Source: Sphingobacteriales bacterium
GTDB taxonomy: Bacteria; Bacteroidota; Bacteroidia; Chitinophagales; Chitinophagaceae
DNA: 64,000 bases
Direction: 5' to 3'
Assembly: GCA_004144175.1 (NCBI GenBank)
Contig: SEFT01000006.1
Location: 124,001-188,000, forward strand
The position numbers and the translations under genes are program-made. Shown here piece after piece: positions 1-8,589 of the stretch. Below the pieces are notes generated by a model. The model ran no database searches and had not been told where the DNA came from. It worked only from the letters and a program-made list of their open reading frames with translations. Position 1 is the stretch's first letter; the number at the start of each line of letters is the position of its first letter.

Positions 1-2
1 CC

Positions 3-3000
3 AGCTTCTACTACGATACACTGGATGTGTTCGTAATGGCGGCACCGATCATTACTGTCGCTGTCGACTCTGACTCTGTATGTAGCGGCACGCCTGTTAA
101 CTTCACCGTAAGTAGCACACCCGGCCTTACCGGCTGGACCAGCATAACCTGGGATTACGGTGATGGACCTCCTTTACCTGGTGGTCTTTCGCAGGGACAT
201 ACGTATACTACCACCGGCGCTACTACCAATATTGCATTTACTGCAACGGTTACCATTGTTGATGCTAATGGTTGTGCTACCGTATCTGCAGCGGCTTCTC
301 CAGTATGGGTGAAACCAGCGCCTGTAGCGCACGTATCGCCAGATGGGCCTTTCGTATTCTGTAATCCGCCTGTAAATATCAATCTTGTAGCAACCGTAAC
401 GAGCGGTATTGGTGCAACTACCAACTATGCCTGGTCGCCCGGTCCTTCGGGCCCATTTGCCAACTCGATGACGGCTACCACATTCGGTAGTTACAGCTGC
501 ACGGTAACCAATTCGAACGGATGTTCCGCTACGTCAAACGTAGTAAGCATCATTCAGGCTTGCGATACACCTTGCGGCCCTGGTACTCCTCCGGTATTGA
601 CGGTAACACCAACGCTTACCTCTTGCGGTCATGTAGCTATCACTGCCAGCAGTACAGGTGGTTTCTCACCACAATGGGTATATCCACCAAATTCAATCAG
701 CCCTGTGGTTACCGCTACCAGCTTCGATGCTGACTATGATGTGGCCGGTAATTACCAGTTCAGGTATATTGTATTTTACGTGAATAATACGGGTGATACT
801 TGCTATACCGATACAACAGTGAGCATCATAGTTCCGTTCATTGCTGGTCTTAAGCATACCATCAATTGCGTGAGTGGTAGCGGCTATACAGTGAACCTGC
901 TGGATAATTCTAACTTCTATCCGGGTGTTCCGTTGACGCATTCCTACTACCTGAACGGCGGTTTGCTTACCAACAATCCGGGTAACATGAGTGCTACGGC
1001 AACAGGCCTAGGTGCAGGTACTTATACGCTGACACAGATCGTAACATCAAGCGGCTATCCGGCTTGTACGGTATCGTACAACATTACGCTAGATACGCTG
1101 CCGGTTGCATCGTTCAATGTAACGACACCGCTGCCTGCCTGCGAAGACTGGGTAGATATTAATTTCGTCAACACCAGTACACCATCTTCATCCACGCCGC
1201 CGCTAACGGTACTCTGGAACTTTGGCGATGGTAGTACCAACAGCCAATGGAATGTACAGCGCAACTATGCTGCTGCCGGTAGCTACAATGTAACACTATC
1301 GGTAAGCAACGTATATGGTTGCAACAGTTTTGCCAACGTAACCGTACAGGTAGACTCTGACAAGCTGGATGGTCTGTTAACTTCCGCGCCTTCGGCACCT
1401 TGCCAGGGCGACCCGGTTACGGTAAGCTATGTACCTGGGGTCGGAACAGTATACCCAACCAGCTATACCTGGAACGAGACCGATAATGTGCTGTATTCCA
1501 ACATTCCTAGTTCATCCATTACAGTGTTTGAACCTGGTGGATACTGGGCAAATGGTACCAACAGCATCGGTTGTATCGTAAACACACCGATACATGTGGT
1601 AGACATCACGCAGGTACCGCCTGCCGTTATCACAGGCGACTCCAGCCAATGTGTGGATGGCGAATTCACGTTGAATGGCTGGGCAGGTGACAACATCACT
1701 AACTACGTATGGATCATCGATGGTGTGGCAGGCCCAATGGGCAATACGCCTACGCTCGACCAGGTGTTCAGCACACCGGGCGCCCATACCTACAGGGTGG
1801 TGATATTTGTACCAAAACCGGGTGGTGGCTATTGCACCGATACCAGCGATGTATTCATCGTTGTTATCAACCCGCTGCCGCCTGCGCCATGGCCTACGTT
1901 CAGCATCCTGAACTGCAACACATACCAGATACAGCTGAGCGCTACCAACACGCAGCCAGGTACGTTTACCTGGAGCAATGGGGCATCGGGCACTCCGGTA
2001 TATACGTACACAGGTGGCCCCTACAAAGTATGGTTCACCGACGTGAATGGATGTAAGAGCAGTACCAATATGTTTGTGCCCAAGGATCCGAGAACATTCC
2101 TCTGGATATTCCCATCGGGATGTTATACGTTCTGTAAAGACCAGCTGCCATTTACACTGATAGGGCCCAACAGCCTTACCAACTGGCTGCCCTGGGAATG
2201 GTGGCACAATGGCGGCATCGCATCGAGCGGATGGGGACCTGTACTGCCACTGACGGTAACCACCCCGGGCACCTACAGCCTGATGCTCAACAATGGCTAT
2301 TGCAGTGCTATGAGCGATTCTATGGATCTGACCGTAATACCGGATTGTAAAGATCCTTGCGACCAGATAACCATGCACATCGACGGTGTGTACAACATGG
2401 ACGGTACACCTAGCGGTATCTCCGTGTCGGCCGCTGACGATGATAAAGCCGCGATAGCACCGCCGCAAAACGGCCCATGTGATAAGAAGATCATAGTGAC
2501 CTTCAACAGCACATTTGGCAGCACCGTAGGCTATAGCGCGTGGACTACCAATGGTACCATAACACCTACATGGGGTACTATACCTCCGGGTGCATCTACT
2601 ACCAGCTTTATCTTTACGCCGGCCGCAGGCTTCACTAGTGGCTGGGTGTATTTCACGGTATCGACATGGCTGGGCAGCGACGATGTTAAGTGTACCTACG
2701 TAGACAGCTTCTTCTTCCAGTGCGGAAAAGGGGGCCCTGGTTCGCTTGTAGTTACGGAAATGTCCAACGGTCCGAAAACGCACAAAGACTGCGAGTATGC
2801 CGAAATGGTAGTAGTGAACTGCCGCAACAGCGACGACAAGTATGTAGATGTACGTGGCTGGATCATGGACGACAACTCCGGCAACTTCAACACCACCGGT
2901 TGCGATGGTACAGTGGGCATTACCCGCGGGCACTATAGGCTCAGCTATGAGAATATGTGGGCCGCAGTGCCTGTAGGTAGCATCATTGTGATATACAACC

Positions 3001-3857
3001 ATGATGAGAACTGCTACAACCTGCCGAACAACTTCACGGTACAAAACAACGGTAGTACCAACACCTATTGGATACCAATTGGCGGTACACCTAGTGCACC
3101 ATACGGTACGCCGCACGTAGAGCGCTTTGGTGACCTGCCGGTGGCGCCGGGCAACTGCCGCTACTGCCAGGGAGACTACCAGGTGGCCAACTCATGGGTA
3201 CGTACGATCGGCTTCTACAACAGGCATGATGCATTCCAGGTAAGATGCCCTGGCTGCACCGATCTGAATCCGTTTGAACCGTCCTTCTACCATGGTATAG
3301 GCTACGGTCCTGACTTCTTCCAGACTATACCTGCGGGCTGGTCGGATCTTGGCGGACCGGTAGTACATGTAGATGGTACCGACCGGAAGTTCGAATTCAT
3401 GGGTAGTACAAGGCCAGACCTTGGTAACCCTGCTATGTGGGCACCGCTTACCGCCGATCCGGCAGGTACGCCGCCACCATCGCTGGGCAATATCAACTCG
3501 GGCCTTGAGGCTATGATCGTGGATAATAAGATGGAACTGCCTTGCTGTAAGATCGAATATCCTGACGCACGCAAAGGCGGCGGCAGCGATGGTAAATCTG
3601 GCAAGCTGAATACTGCATCACAAGGTATCAGGGTATATCCAAACCCGGCAAAAGATATGCTGTATGTAGAATTCCCTGCCTCGGCTAAGGCAACCATCCG
3701 TATATCCGACGTACAGGGCCGCGTAATAGCTACGCAAACCCTCGAAGATGCAACACATGCACAGTTCGATGTACGCACACTGGCACCGGGCCTGTACATG
3801 TACCACATCACTACCGATGATAAAGTACAGTCAGGAAAAGTGCTGATACAGAAATAG
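3..3857 (+). CDS. Giant secreted PKD/Ig-repeat protein with T9SS sorting domain (5' end outside window)
   Basis: The reading frame is open from base 3, so the true start lies before the window; at least 1284 residues are visible. It has repeated beta-sandwich modules, including PKD signatures (DYGDG near the start, NFGDGS near residue 400), many Cys and high Thr/Ser/Gly content. A lamin-tail-like segment follows (about residues 905-1010, VTEMSNGP then YVDVRGWIMDD). The last ~75 residues are a type A type IX secretion signal: YPNPAKD, then a GRVI strand, LAPGLY and a terminal GKVLIQK. Such proteins cross the outer membrane through the T9SS and are usually attached to the surface or released as adhesins. 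The function of this one is unknown. A strong terminator follows. Long minus-strand reading frames opposite it are codon-bias shadows. Confidence 0.9.
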   Translation, partial: SFYYDTLDVFVMAAPIITVAVDSDSVCSGTPVNFTVSSTPGLTGWTSITWDYGDGPPLPGGLSQGHTYTTTGATTNIAFTATVTIVDANGCATVSAAASPVWVKPAPVAHVSPDGPFVFCNPPVNINLVATVTSGIGATTNYAWSPGPSGPFANSMTATTFGSYSCTVTNSNGCSATSNVVSIIQACDTPCGPGTPPVLTVTPTLTSCGHVAITASSTGGFSPQWVYPPNSISPVVTATSFDADYDVAGNYQFRYIVFYVNNTGDTCYTDTTVSIIVPFIAGLKHTINCVSGSGYTVNLLDNSNFYPGVPLTHSYYLNGGLLTNNPGNMSATATGLGAGTYTLTQIVTSSGYPACTVSYNITLDTLPVASFNVTTPLPACEDWVDINFVNTSTPSSSTPPLTVLWNFGDGSTNSQWNVQRNYAAAGSYNVTLSVSNVYGCNSFANVTVQVDSDKLDGLLTSAPSAPCQGDPVTVSYVPGVGTVYPTSYTWNETDNVLYSNIPSSSITVFEPGGYWANGTNSIGCIVNTPIHVVDITQVPPAVITGDSSQCVDGEFTLNGWAGDNITNYVWIIDGVAGPMGNTPTLDQVFSTPGAHTYRVVIFVPKPGGGYCTDTSDVFIVVINPLPPAPWPTFSILNCNTYQIQLSATNTQPGTFTWSNGASGTPVYTYTGGPYKVWFTDVNGCKSSTNMFVPKDPRTFLWIFPSGCYTFCKDQLPFTLIGPNSLTNWLPWEWWHNGGIASSGWGPVLPLTVTTPGTYSLMLNNGYCSAMSDSMDLTVIPDCKDPCDQITMHIDGVYNMDGTPSGISVSAADDDKAAIAPPQNGPCDKKIIVTFNSTFGSTVGYSAWTTNGTITPTWGTIPPGASTTSFIFTPAAGFTSGWVYFTVSTWLGSDDVKCTYVDSFFFQCGKGGPGSLVVTEMSNGPKTHKDCEYAEMVVVNCRNSDDKYVDVRGWIMDDNSGNFNTTGCDGTVGITRGHYRLSYENMWAAVPVGSIIVIYNHDENCYNLPNNFTVQNNGSTNTYWIPIGGTPSAPYGTPHVERFGDLPVAPGNCRYCQGDYQVANSWVRTIGFYNRHDAFQVRCPGCTDLNPFEPSFYHGIGYGPDFFQTIPAGWSDLGGPVVHVDGTDRKFEFMGSTRPDLGNPAMWAPLTADPAGTPPPSLGNINSGLEAMIVDNKMELPCCKIEYPDARKGGGSDGKSGKLNTASQGIRVYPNPAKDMLYVEFPASAKATIRISDVQGRVIATQTLEDATHAQFDVRTLAPGLYMYHITTDDKVQSGKVLIQK

Positions 3858-3880
3858 GTTTTAATTGGGTTTTAATTTGA

Positions 3881-3912
3881 AAGTGGCGGGGTTCTCCCCG
3901 TCACTTTTTTTT
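3881..3912 (+). terminator. Intrinsic terminator of the T9SS cargo gene
   Basis: An 11-bp stem (AAGTGGCGGGG against CCCCGTCACTT, one G-T pair) with a TTCT loop is followed by a run of eight T, 24 bases after the stop codon. Confidence 0.9.
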
Positions 3913-3927
3913 GTTGCGGCCAGGGCT

Positions 3928-4575
3928 TTACGGTTTATCCAGCAATGATTTAAGGACATCATAGACGCTCTTATAGCTGCTGATGTTGAACAGGCCTTGC
4001 AGGCGGTCAAGTGCCGCTATGATTGCCACCTGTTCATAGTTTTCATAAAAGAACAAGCTCTCGGCAACACTAATGGGCGGCAACAACCTTTCGGCATTGG
4101 GTGCCCGTGTTGCTATCAGTTCCTTTAGTGCGTTGTGTTGCTCCAGTTCTTCGGCTGTATGTCCCTCCGGGCTTGGTACTGCTGGTTCTTCTACATCCTG
4201 CTTCTGTATATGTGCACTTTCTATCGTTGCATCGTTGGCGGCAGGTTCAATAGCTATAGCCTTAGGTGATTTGCGGCTGCCGGTATAGCTGATAGCCGAT
4301 ACCAGCCTTCCATCCGCTACCTCCAGCAGTTCGTATATCTCTATCATGTCTTGCAGTAGTCGGGCAAAGGCTTCGCGCTCCATGCCGATCTGGCCGCCAA
4401 GGCGCTTCATACGCTTTTCAGTATACTCGATGCACATGCCTTCTTCGCGGTGCAGTATTTCCAGTATCATCCAGTAGGCTCCATAACCTGCAGGGCCATG
4501 GTCGCCTACAAGGGCTGCTATCTTTTCATTGTTACGCGCATCTGCCGGGTGGCGGAAGTTCTTTGCTCTTGCCAT
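3928..4575 (-). CDS. DUF4373 (Lin1244/Lin1753-type N-terminal) protein
   Basis: 215 residues from the ATG at 4575; an in-frame GTG 21 codons upstream gives only a Pro-rich extension and was not used. The N-terminus (FRHPADARNNEKIAALVG, then GYGAYWMILEILHRE) matches the DUF4373 domain, common in phage and mobile-element proteins related to replication-initiation and DnaD-like factors. The middle is a low-complexity Glu/Ala-rich linker, and the C-terminus may be a small helical domain. Its base composition resembles the host, so it is not obviously recent. It is convergent with the T9SS gene and stands alone, with no phage genes nearby. A role in DNA replication is only a family association. 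Confidence 0.75.
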   Translation of the reverse strand: MARAKNFRHPADARNNEKIAALVGDHGPAGYGAYWMILEILHREEGMCIEYTEKRMKRLGGQIGMEREAFARLLQDMIEIYELLEVADGRLVSAISYTGSRKSPKAIAIEPAANDATIESAHIQKQDVEEPAVPSPEGHTAEELEQHNALKELIATRAPNAERLLPPISVAESLFFYENYEQVAIIAALDRLQGLFNISSYKSVYDVLKSLLDKP

Positions 4576-4667
4576 AATAGGGTAGGGTTTTATGTATGGC
4601 AAAGATGGGTGAATGGCGGGAGGCGGGTGGTTTTGCACACCCCCTTTTTTCTTGAGTAAGTAATCAG

Positions 4668-5150
4668 CTAATGTTTAAGTTCATTTTTAATCGGCTCTAA
4701 AATGTATGCTTCAAACTTCTTCTCATACCGTCTATTCTCAGACAAACAGAATTCGTCGTTGATACGCTTCCAATTCCCCAGTTCTAAACCATAATTTACA
4801 CCTACAAATGCGAAGTCTGTTCCACCATCAAAATTAGATCTGGTCCAGGTATGAATAATTTTGTTCTCGTCTGGAAAATAAAAGTAAAAGTGATACCAAA
4901 GCCCCGGGTCTTCGCTTCGCTCATCACTTAGTGTTCCTGCATCTTTTCCATCTATTGTTACATTTGGTACTGAGTACTCCGGGTGCGTGCGCTTAAATCC
5001 TTCAATTGCTTTAATGACCCTTTCTTCTTTATAATCTAGCTCGTATACTTCTGCGAAAGGATAGCTACCAGGCGCAATCATTCTGGCTGCGAAATACATG
5101 GCTGCTACAGTTGCAAATAGAGATCCTATAATGATTGCGATCTTGCGCAT
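4668..5150 (-). CDS. Small membrane-anchored hypothetical protein
   Basis: 160 residues from the ATG at 5150 (MRKIAIIIGSLF). The longer in-frame version runs through intergenic repeat sequence and is unlikely. It has one N-terminal transmembrane segment (about residues 3-23), then a soluble alpha/beta domain rich in aromatic residues and acidic patches (YHFYFYFPDENK). I do not recognise a family. The gene is AT-richer than its flanks and, with the BIG2 lipoprotein gene beside it, lies among repeated hairpins and a duplicated terminator, so it may be an accessory insertion. Confidence 0.6.
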   Translation of the reverse strand: MRKIAIIIGSLFATVAAMYFAARMIAPGSYPFAEVYELDYKEERVIKAIEGFKRTHPEYSVPNVTIDGKDAGTLSDERSEDPGLWYHFYFYFPDENKIIHTWTRSNFDGGTDFAFVGVNYGLELGNWKRINDEFCLSENRRYEKKFEAYILEPIKNELKH

Positions 5151-5217
5151 ACTGTAAGATAAACGTAATGAAAAATTAAATAGAGGCAATGTTGGTATAT
5201 GATTTCGCTGTTTTTCG

Positions 5218-5244
5218 CCCTTATTAGTATTCTTTACCAACAAG
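5218..5244. repeat. Dispersed intergenic repeat, copy 1
   Basis: A 27-base sequence matching 25 of 27 positions at 40150-40176. Its core, read on the other strand as TTGGTAAAGAA, recurs in the hairpin at 5337-5361. All copies are intergenic. Confidence 0.6.
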
Positions 5245-5336
5245 CTCGCGCTGGTCTTTTCAATATTTATTCCAATGTTTGTTTTTAAGGCGATGAACAT
5301 AGTTATTGTCTACAAATATTACCTATCCTTCACTAG

Positions 5337-5361
5337 CGTGTTGGTAAAGAACACCAACACG
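5337..5361. repeat. Dispersed repeat copy 2, perfect hairpin
   Basis: A 9-bp perfect stem (CGTGTTGGT against ACCAACACG) with the loop AAAGAAC. It shares its core with the repeats at 5218 and 40150. It sits in the 311-base gap between the genes ending at 5150 and 5461 (both minus strand). That gap otherwise holds only a terminator and a short sequence resembling a tRNA T-loop. Confidence 0.6.
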
Positions 5362-5371
5362 GGCATAAAAC

Positions 5372-5404
5372 AAAAAGGACTCTACATCTGTAGAATCCTT
5401 TTTT
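5372..5404. terminator. Bidirectional terminator, near-identical to the tRNA terminator at 6592
   Basis: AAAAAGGA and TCTACA pair with TGTAGA and TCCTTTTT around a TC loop, with one A-C mismatch. T-runs on both sides let it work in either direction. It lies downstream of the minus-strand lipoprotein gene and matches the hairpin at 6592-6625 at all but a few positions. Confidence 0.8.
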
Positions 5405-5460
5405 GTTGCTGTTGGTCCCTGGTATTTGAACGCCGGGCCTATTAAAAGATTATTCTTAAC

Positions 5461-6429
5461 CTATCTGTTCGTTATTACAGTTTCCCTTGTCTTGCCAATA
5501 GTGATGTAAACCGGTCGTGCTCCGATAGTGGCTTCAATCCGCACCCGGCTGTAAAAGCTAAGGCTATTTTCATGTGCTTCCGTTACAGGTATGTTAGCCA
5601 GTATATTGGCAGTATTAGGTTCGAGTACCACTGTCTGGTTGCTGGTCCCGGCTACTTCCGTGTAAGCTGAGCCTGTGAATAACTGTACTTCCGTAACGGT
5701 TATTTTTTCTGTGCCGGTATTGGCAAGATATACTTCCCAGTTATGCCGGGTAGGGTTGGCGGCTGTTATGTTCACATAAGATGCCATAGCCTCCTGGTTG
5801 CGGATAGATGGGATAACGACCGTATAGTCACTGATAGAGCCATGCGTAGCGGTAACAAGGATATATCCGGGTTTGGTAGGCGTGATGTAGCCTGTTGGTT
5901 CCAGTGTGGCTATATCGTGCTGGTAAGTTTGCCAGGTCAGCTCCTTATTGGTGGCATTAGCAGGGGTAATGGTAATGGGCAATGCTGTCCGCTCATTGAG
6001 GTAAGCGATGGTATATCGGTTTTGGAAGCTAATGCTGGTGACCCTAATATCACGGACGTTAATTTTTAGTGTGGCCGAAAGGACTCCGTCGACACTCTTA
6101 ACAGAAACGTTGGCCTCGCCGGGGCTTATACCTTTTACCATACCTGTAGGCGACACCTTTACAATGTCTTCGTTATCAGAAGACCAGATGACCTTTATTG
6201 TGTCTTTCAACCCTTGGGGTTCGCCATTGAAGGTTAGCTGCAAAGAATCGTGTAGATCGATATTTTCTACTGTGTTAGAGAAGGACAGTTTGCGTTGTAC
6301 TTCGGTTTCGGTTTTATCTTTCTCCGGTTGGTCTTCTTTAGTACACCCGCTTATAACGGCGGCTAAAGCGATAAGATACATCGACAGTGTTTTCCTTATT
6401 CCCGCGGTTTGTCTGCTTTTGTAGTTCAT
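5461..6429 (-). CDS. Big2-type Ig-domain lipoprotein
   Basis: 322 residues from the ATG at 6429 (MNYKSRQ). The signal peptide ends in a lipobox (AVISGC, Cys near residue 25), so this is a lipoprotein. Two tandem bacterial Ig-like Big2 modules follow: one with KVSPTGMVKGISPGEANVSV, the other with YITPTKPGYILVTATHG. A C-terminal beta-sandwich of unknown type ends the protein. Such proteins are cell-surface adhesins or binding proteins. It is the last host gene on the left before the integrated island. No partner gene is evident. Confidence 0.8.
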   Translation of the reverse strand: MNYKSRQTAGIRKTLSMYLIALAAVISGCTKEDQPEKDKTETEVQRKLSFSNTVENIDLHDSLQLTFNGEPQGLKDTIKVIWSSDNEDIVKVSPTGMVKGISPGEANVSVKSVDGVLSATLKINVRDIRVTSISFQNRYTIAYLNERTALPITITPANATNKELTWQTYQHDIATLEPTGYITPTKPGYILVTATHGSISDYTVVIPSIRNQEAMASYVNITAANPTRHNWEVYLANTGTEKITVTEVQLFTGSAYTEVAGTSNQTVVLEPNTANILANIPVTEAHENSLSFYSRVRIEATIGARPVYITIGKTRETVITNR

Positions 6430-6591
6430 AGTAGTGAGCAAAGATACGACTATGGCGTGTCTAAAGCAGACGGATTCTGATCTTTCAACCGGCGCTGATC
6501 CTGCTTGCAGGTTCTATGACGCGCCATTGCCTTCTTGCAAATTATGTGTGAGACTGTATTCTTCTGGGGCAAGTATGCAAGTATGTAAAAC

Positions 6592-6625
6592 AAAAAAGGA
6601 CTCTACAGCTGTAGAATCCTTTTTT
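6592..6625 (-). terminator. Original tRNA terminator, now separated from its tRNA by the island
   Basis: A near-perfect hairpin (AAAAAAGGA and TCTACA pairing with TGTAGA and TCCTTTTTT, loop GC, one mismatch) lies immediately beyond the 15-base tRNA 3'-end copy at 6628-6642. On the minus strand it reads tRNA 3' end, GG, then hairpin with T-run, which is what should follow the tRNA before integration. Confidence 0.8.
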
Positions 6626-6627
6626 CC

Positions 6628-6642
6628 GTGGGCCCACTAGGA
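6628..6642. repeat. Left attachment-site repeat (displaced tRNA 3' end)
   Basis: GTGGGCCCACTAGGA, identical over 15 bases to 23188-23202, which is the acceptor/T-arm 3' end of the tRNA gene at the right boundary. It lies between the displaced tRNA terminator and the integrase gene. The 378-base gap 6430-6806 holds this repeat, the terminator and no gene that I can support. Confidence 0.88.
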
Positions 6643-6806
6643 ACCTCTTTTTCTTTAAAAGTTTTCATCAGTTTTTATAGGATTTAATAGCGCCACTTAG
6701 GCGCTTTAAGGCTTTTGCAATGGCCGTAGAAAATAGAATTGTAAAATCTTTAAATTTTCTAAAACATTGCGGACAACCACTAGGACAACTTCAAAAACAA
6801 TGTTTC

Positions 6807-8039
6807 ATGTTAATACCCAAAGCAAATTTTTATCTCAAAAACCTTAAGGCAGAAGAGCCGACGCTTATCAGTCTGCAATTAAAATTTAACGGACACCGTG
6901 TATTTATGAGCACTGGTGAGAAAGTGCTCCCAACTAGCTGGGACTTTACCCAACAGCGAGCTATTGGAAAGGGCTACAGCGAACTGAATTTCTGGCTTGA
7001 TAAGATTGAGGGTGAAGCAAAATCTATTTTTAGGAACCTTAATATTGATGGGATAACTCCGACCGCTGAAATGGTGCAGGATATGTTAAGGCAGCGTATT
7101 GATAACACTCCAGTAGCTAAGCCCCAGGAGCAGAAGCCAACATTGCTTCGTTTTATTGAGCAATATATTTGTGAAGTAGCAGCAACGAAAAAGAAAGAAA
7201 CCATTAAGGCCTACAAAACTACTTTGAACCATCTTGCCAACTACTCAAGATTATACAACAAAAAGGTAGACTTCGAGAATATCACCATGGAGTTCTACTA
7301 TGAGTTTAGTGAGTACATCGCCAAAGATCTAGGGAATTCTAAGAATACGGTGGCCAAACAGATAAAGACAATAAAAACATTTCTGCATGAAGCAACTGAT
7401 CGAGGCATAAATACAAATATGACCTTCAAGTCTCGGAACTTTAAAAAGGTAACAGAGGTAGTTGATAAGATATATCTTACTCGTGAAGAAATTGACCGAA
7501 TATACGCGCTTGATCTGGCTAAGACGAAAACAAAAGAGTTCGTAAGAGATTTGTTTATTGTTTCCTGTTACACGGGACTCCGTTTTTCGGACTTCACCAA
7601 AATAAAGAAAGAAGATGTGAAGAATGGCCAGTTACATATTCGCACAACCAAAACAGACCAATTTGTGGTTATACCAATTGCTTCGATTGTTGAAGCTGTT
7701 CTTAAGAAGTATAGCTACTGCCTGCCAAATAACATAACTAATCAAAAAATGAATCAGTATCTGAAAGAGATTGGTCAGATGGCAGGCATAAATGAGCCGA
7801 TTGTAATAACAAAAACTGAGGGCGGTACTAGAGTGCAGAAAGTATATAAAAAGTATGAGTTAATATCTGCTCACTGCGGAAGAAGGAGTTTTGCGACAAA
7901 TGCTTATAAGGAAAATATACCTTCAATTTCAATAATGAAAATTACAGGGCATACTTCCGAGAAGGCGTTCCTTGGCTATATTAGAATCAGCCAAGAGGAG
8001 AATGCTTTACTGTTACAGGATCATTCATTTTTTAAATAG
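6807..8039 (+). CDS. Tyrosine recombinase / site-specific integrase
   Basis: 410 residues from the ATG at 6807 (MLIPKANFYLKN), the usual start for Bacteroidota integrases; an ATG at 6720 would add 29 atypical residues. Order: arm-type DNA-binding beta domain (residues ~1-75), SAM-like core-binding helices (~115-215), C-terminal catalytic domain. Catalytic residues visible are Arg in TGLRFSDF, His and Arg in SAHCGRRSF, and a GHTSEKAFLGYI block with His and the nucleophilic Tyr. It sits next to the left attachment repeat and should integrate and excise the island at the tRNA 3' end. Confidence 0.95.
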   Translation: MLIPKANFYLKNLKAEEPTLISLQLKFNGHRVFMSTGEKVLPTSWDFTQQRAIGKGYSELNFWLDKIEGEAKSIFRNLNIDGITPTAEMVQDMLRQRIDNTPVAKPQEQKPTLLRFIEQYICEVAATKKKETIKAYKTTLNHLANYSRLYNKKVDFENITMEFYYEFSEYIAKDLGNSKNTVAKQIKTIKTFLHEATDRGINTNMTFKSRNFKKVTEVVDKIYLTREEIDRIYALDLAKTKTKEFVRDLFIVSCYTGLRFSDFTKIKKEDVKNGQLHIRTTKTDQFVVIPIASIVEAVLKKYSYCLPNNITNQKMNQYLKEIGQMAGINEPIVITKTEGGTRVQKVYKKYELISAHCGRRSFATNAYKENIPSISIMKITGHTSEKAFLGYIRISQEENALLLQDHSFFK

Positions 8040-8112
8040 TTTTTTAATATTTTAATAGTAATAGTTTTTATTAATTATTATTAATAACAAAATTATTATA
8101 AATAAAGGTTTT

Positions 8113-8145
8113 TTTGTTTTGTTCAGTTATTTGTTTTTACCTTTG
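8113..8145 (+). promoter_or_regulatory. Bacteroidota-type promoter for the xis-like/DUF3987 genes
   Basis: TTTG at 8113-8116, then 21 bases, then TACCTTTG (TAnnTTTG) at 8138-8145. This matches the -33/-7 pattern of Bacteroidota housekeeping promoters. It would give a leader of about 130 bases before the ATG at 8286. Confidence 0.5.
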
Positions 8146-8198
8146 TACTGCTCCAATTAATTATGCCTTCAGTTGTGAGCAAACCGTAAAGAGGCCTA

Positions 8199-8219
8199 CA
8201 GGACTCGGCATAAGTCCTG
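8199..8219. other. Hairpin in the leader of the xis-like gene
   Basis: A perfect 7-bp stem, CAGGACT against AGTCCTG, with a 7-base loop. CGTAAAG occurs on both sides (about 8185 and 8229). The 246-base gap 8040-8285 holds this, the promoter and no evident gene. It may be an excisionase or recombinase accessory site or an RNA leader element. Confidence 0.4.
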
Positions 8220-8285
8220 CTCATACATCGTAAAGCTGAGACAGTCGTCTAGCAAAACTGTATTAACTCATAATAACAGTAATGT

Positions 8286-8579
8286 ATGGGCAGGATATCC
8301 ATTTACGAATTATCCTACGTAGAATTTGTTGAACTAATTGATGCAAGCGTCAAGAAAGCAATTTCCGAGATGCTGCAAGGGGACATCCCCTTATTCAATA
8401 CCCATTCCCCCCCTTCTAATTCAATAGAGACCTACACCACTAAGGAGGTTTGTACTCTATTGGGCATTACTCCCCCTACGCTTATTAAGTATCGGAAACA
8501 GGGAAAAATACGTGCGAAGCAGATGGGAGGGAAAAATATATACCTCAAGTCTGAGGTCAACAAATTTTTAAAAAATTAA
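8286..8579 (+). CDS. Excisionase-like helix-turn-helix protein (MerR/HTH_17 type)
   Basis: 97 residues. The C-terminal half is a winged HTH: YTTKEVCTLLGITPPTLIKY, then KQGKIRAKQMGGKNIYLKSEV. This is the pattern of excisionase/MerR-type HTH_17 proteins, which in Bacteroidota elements lie beside the integrase and before a DUF3987 gene. The N-terminal half is a short helical segment. The likely role is DNA bending at the attachment sites or local transcription control. It ends 10 bases before the DUF3987 gene and probably shares its transcript. Confidence 0.8.
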   Translation: MGRISIYELSYVEFVELIDASVKKAISEMLQGDIPLFNTHSPPSNSIETYTTKEVCTLLGITPPTLIKYRKQGKIRAKQMGGKNIYLKSEVNKFLKN

Positions 8580-8589
8580 ATGAATAATA

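Noticed and set aside
1512-3116. 534-residue minus-strand open frame inside the T9SS cargo gene
   Set aside because: The plus-strand frame has clear domains and a T9SS signal through the same region; the minus frame has no recognisable domain and is a codon-bias shadow.
5408-5445. Possible displaced 3' tRNA fragment (T-loop-like TTCAAAT on the minus strand, next to a tRNA-type terminator)
   Set aside because: The would-be T stem does not pair and no acceptor match is found nearby; evidence is too weak to call a tRNA relic.
6434-6640. 68-residue plus-strand open frame over the left island edge
   Set aside because: It runs through the terminator and att repeat, has no domain, and overlaps structural DNA features.
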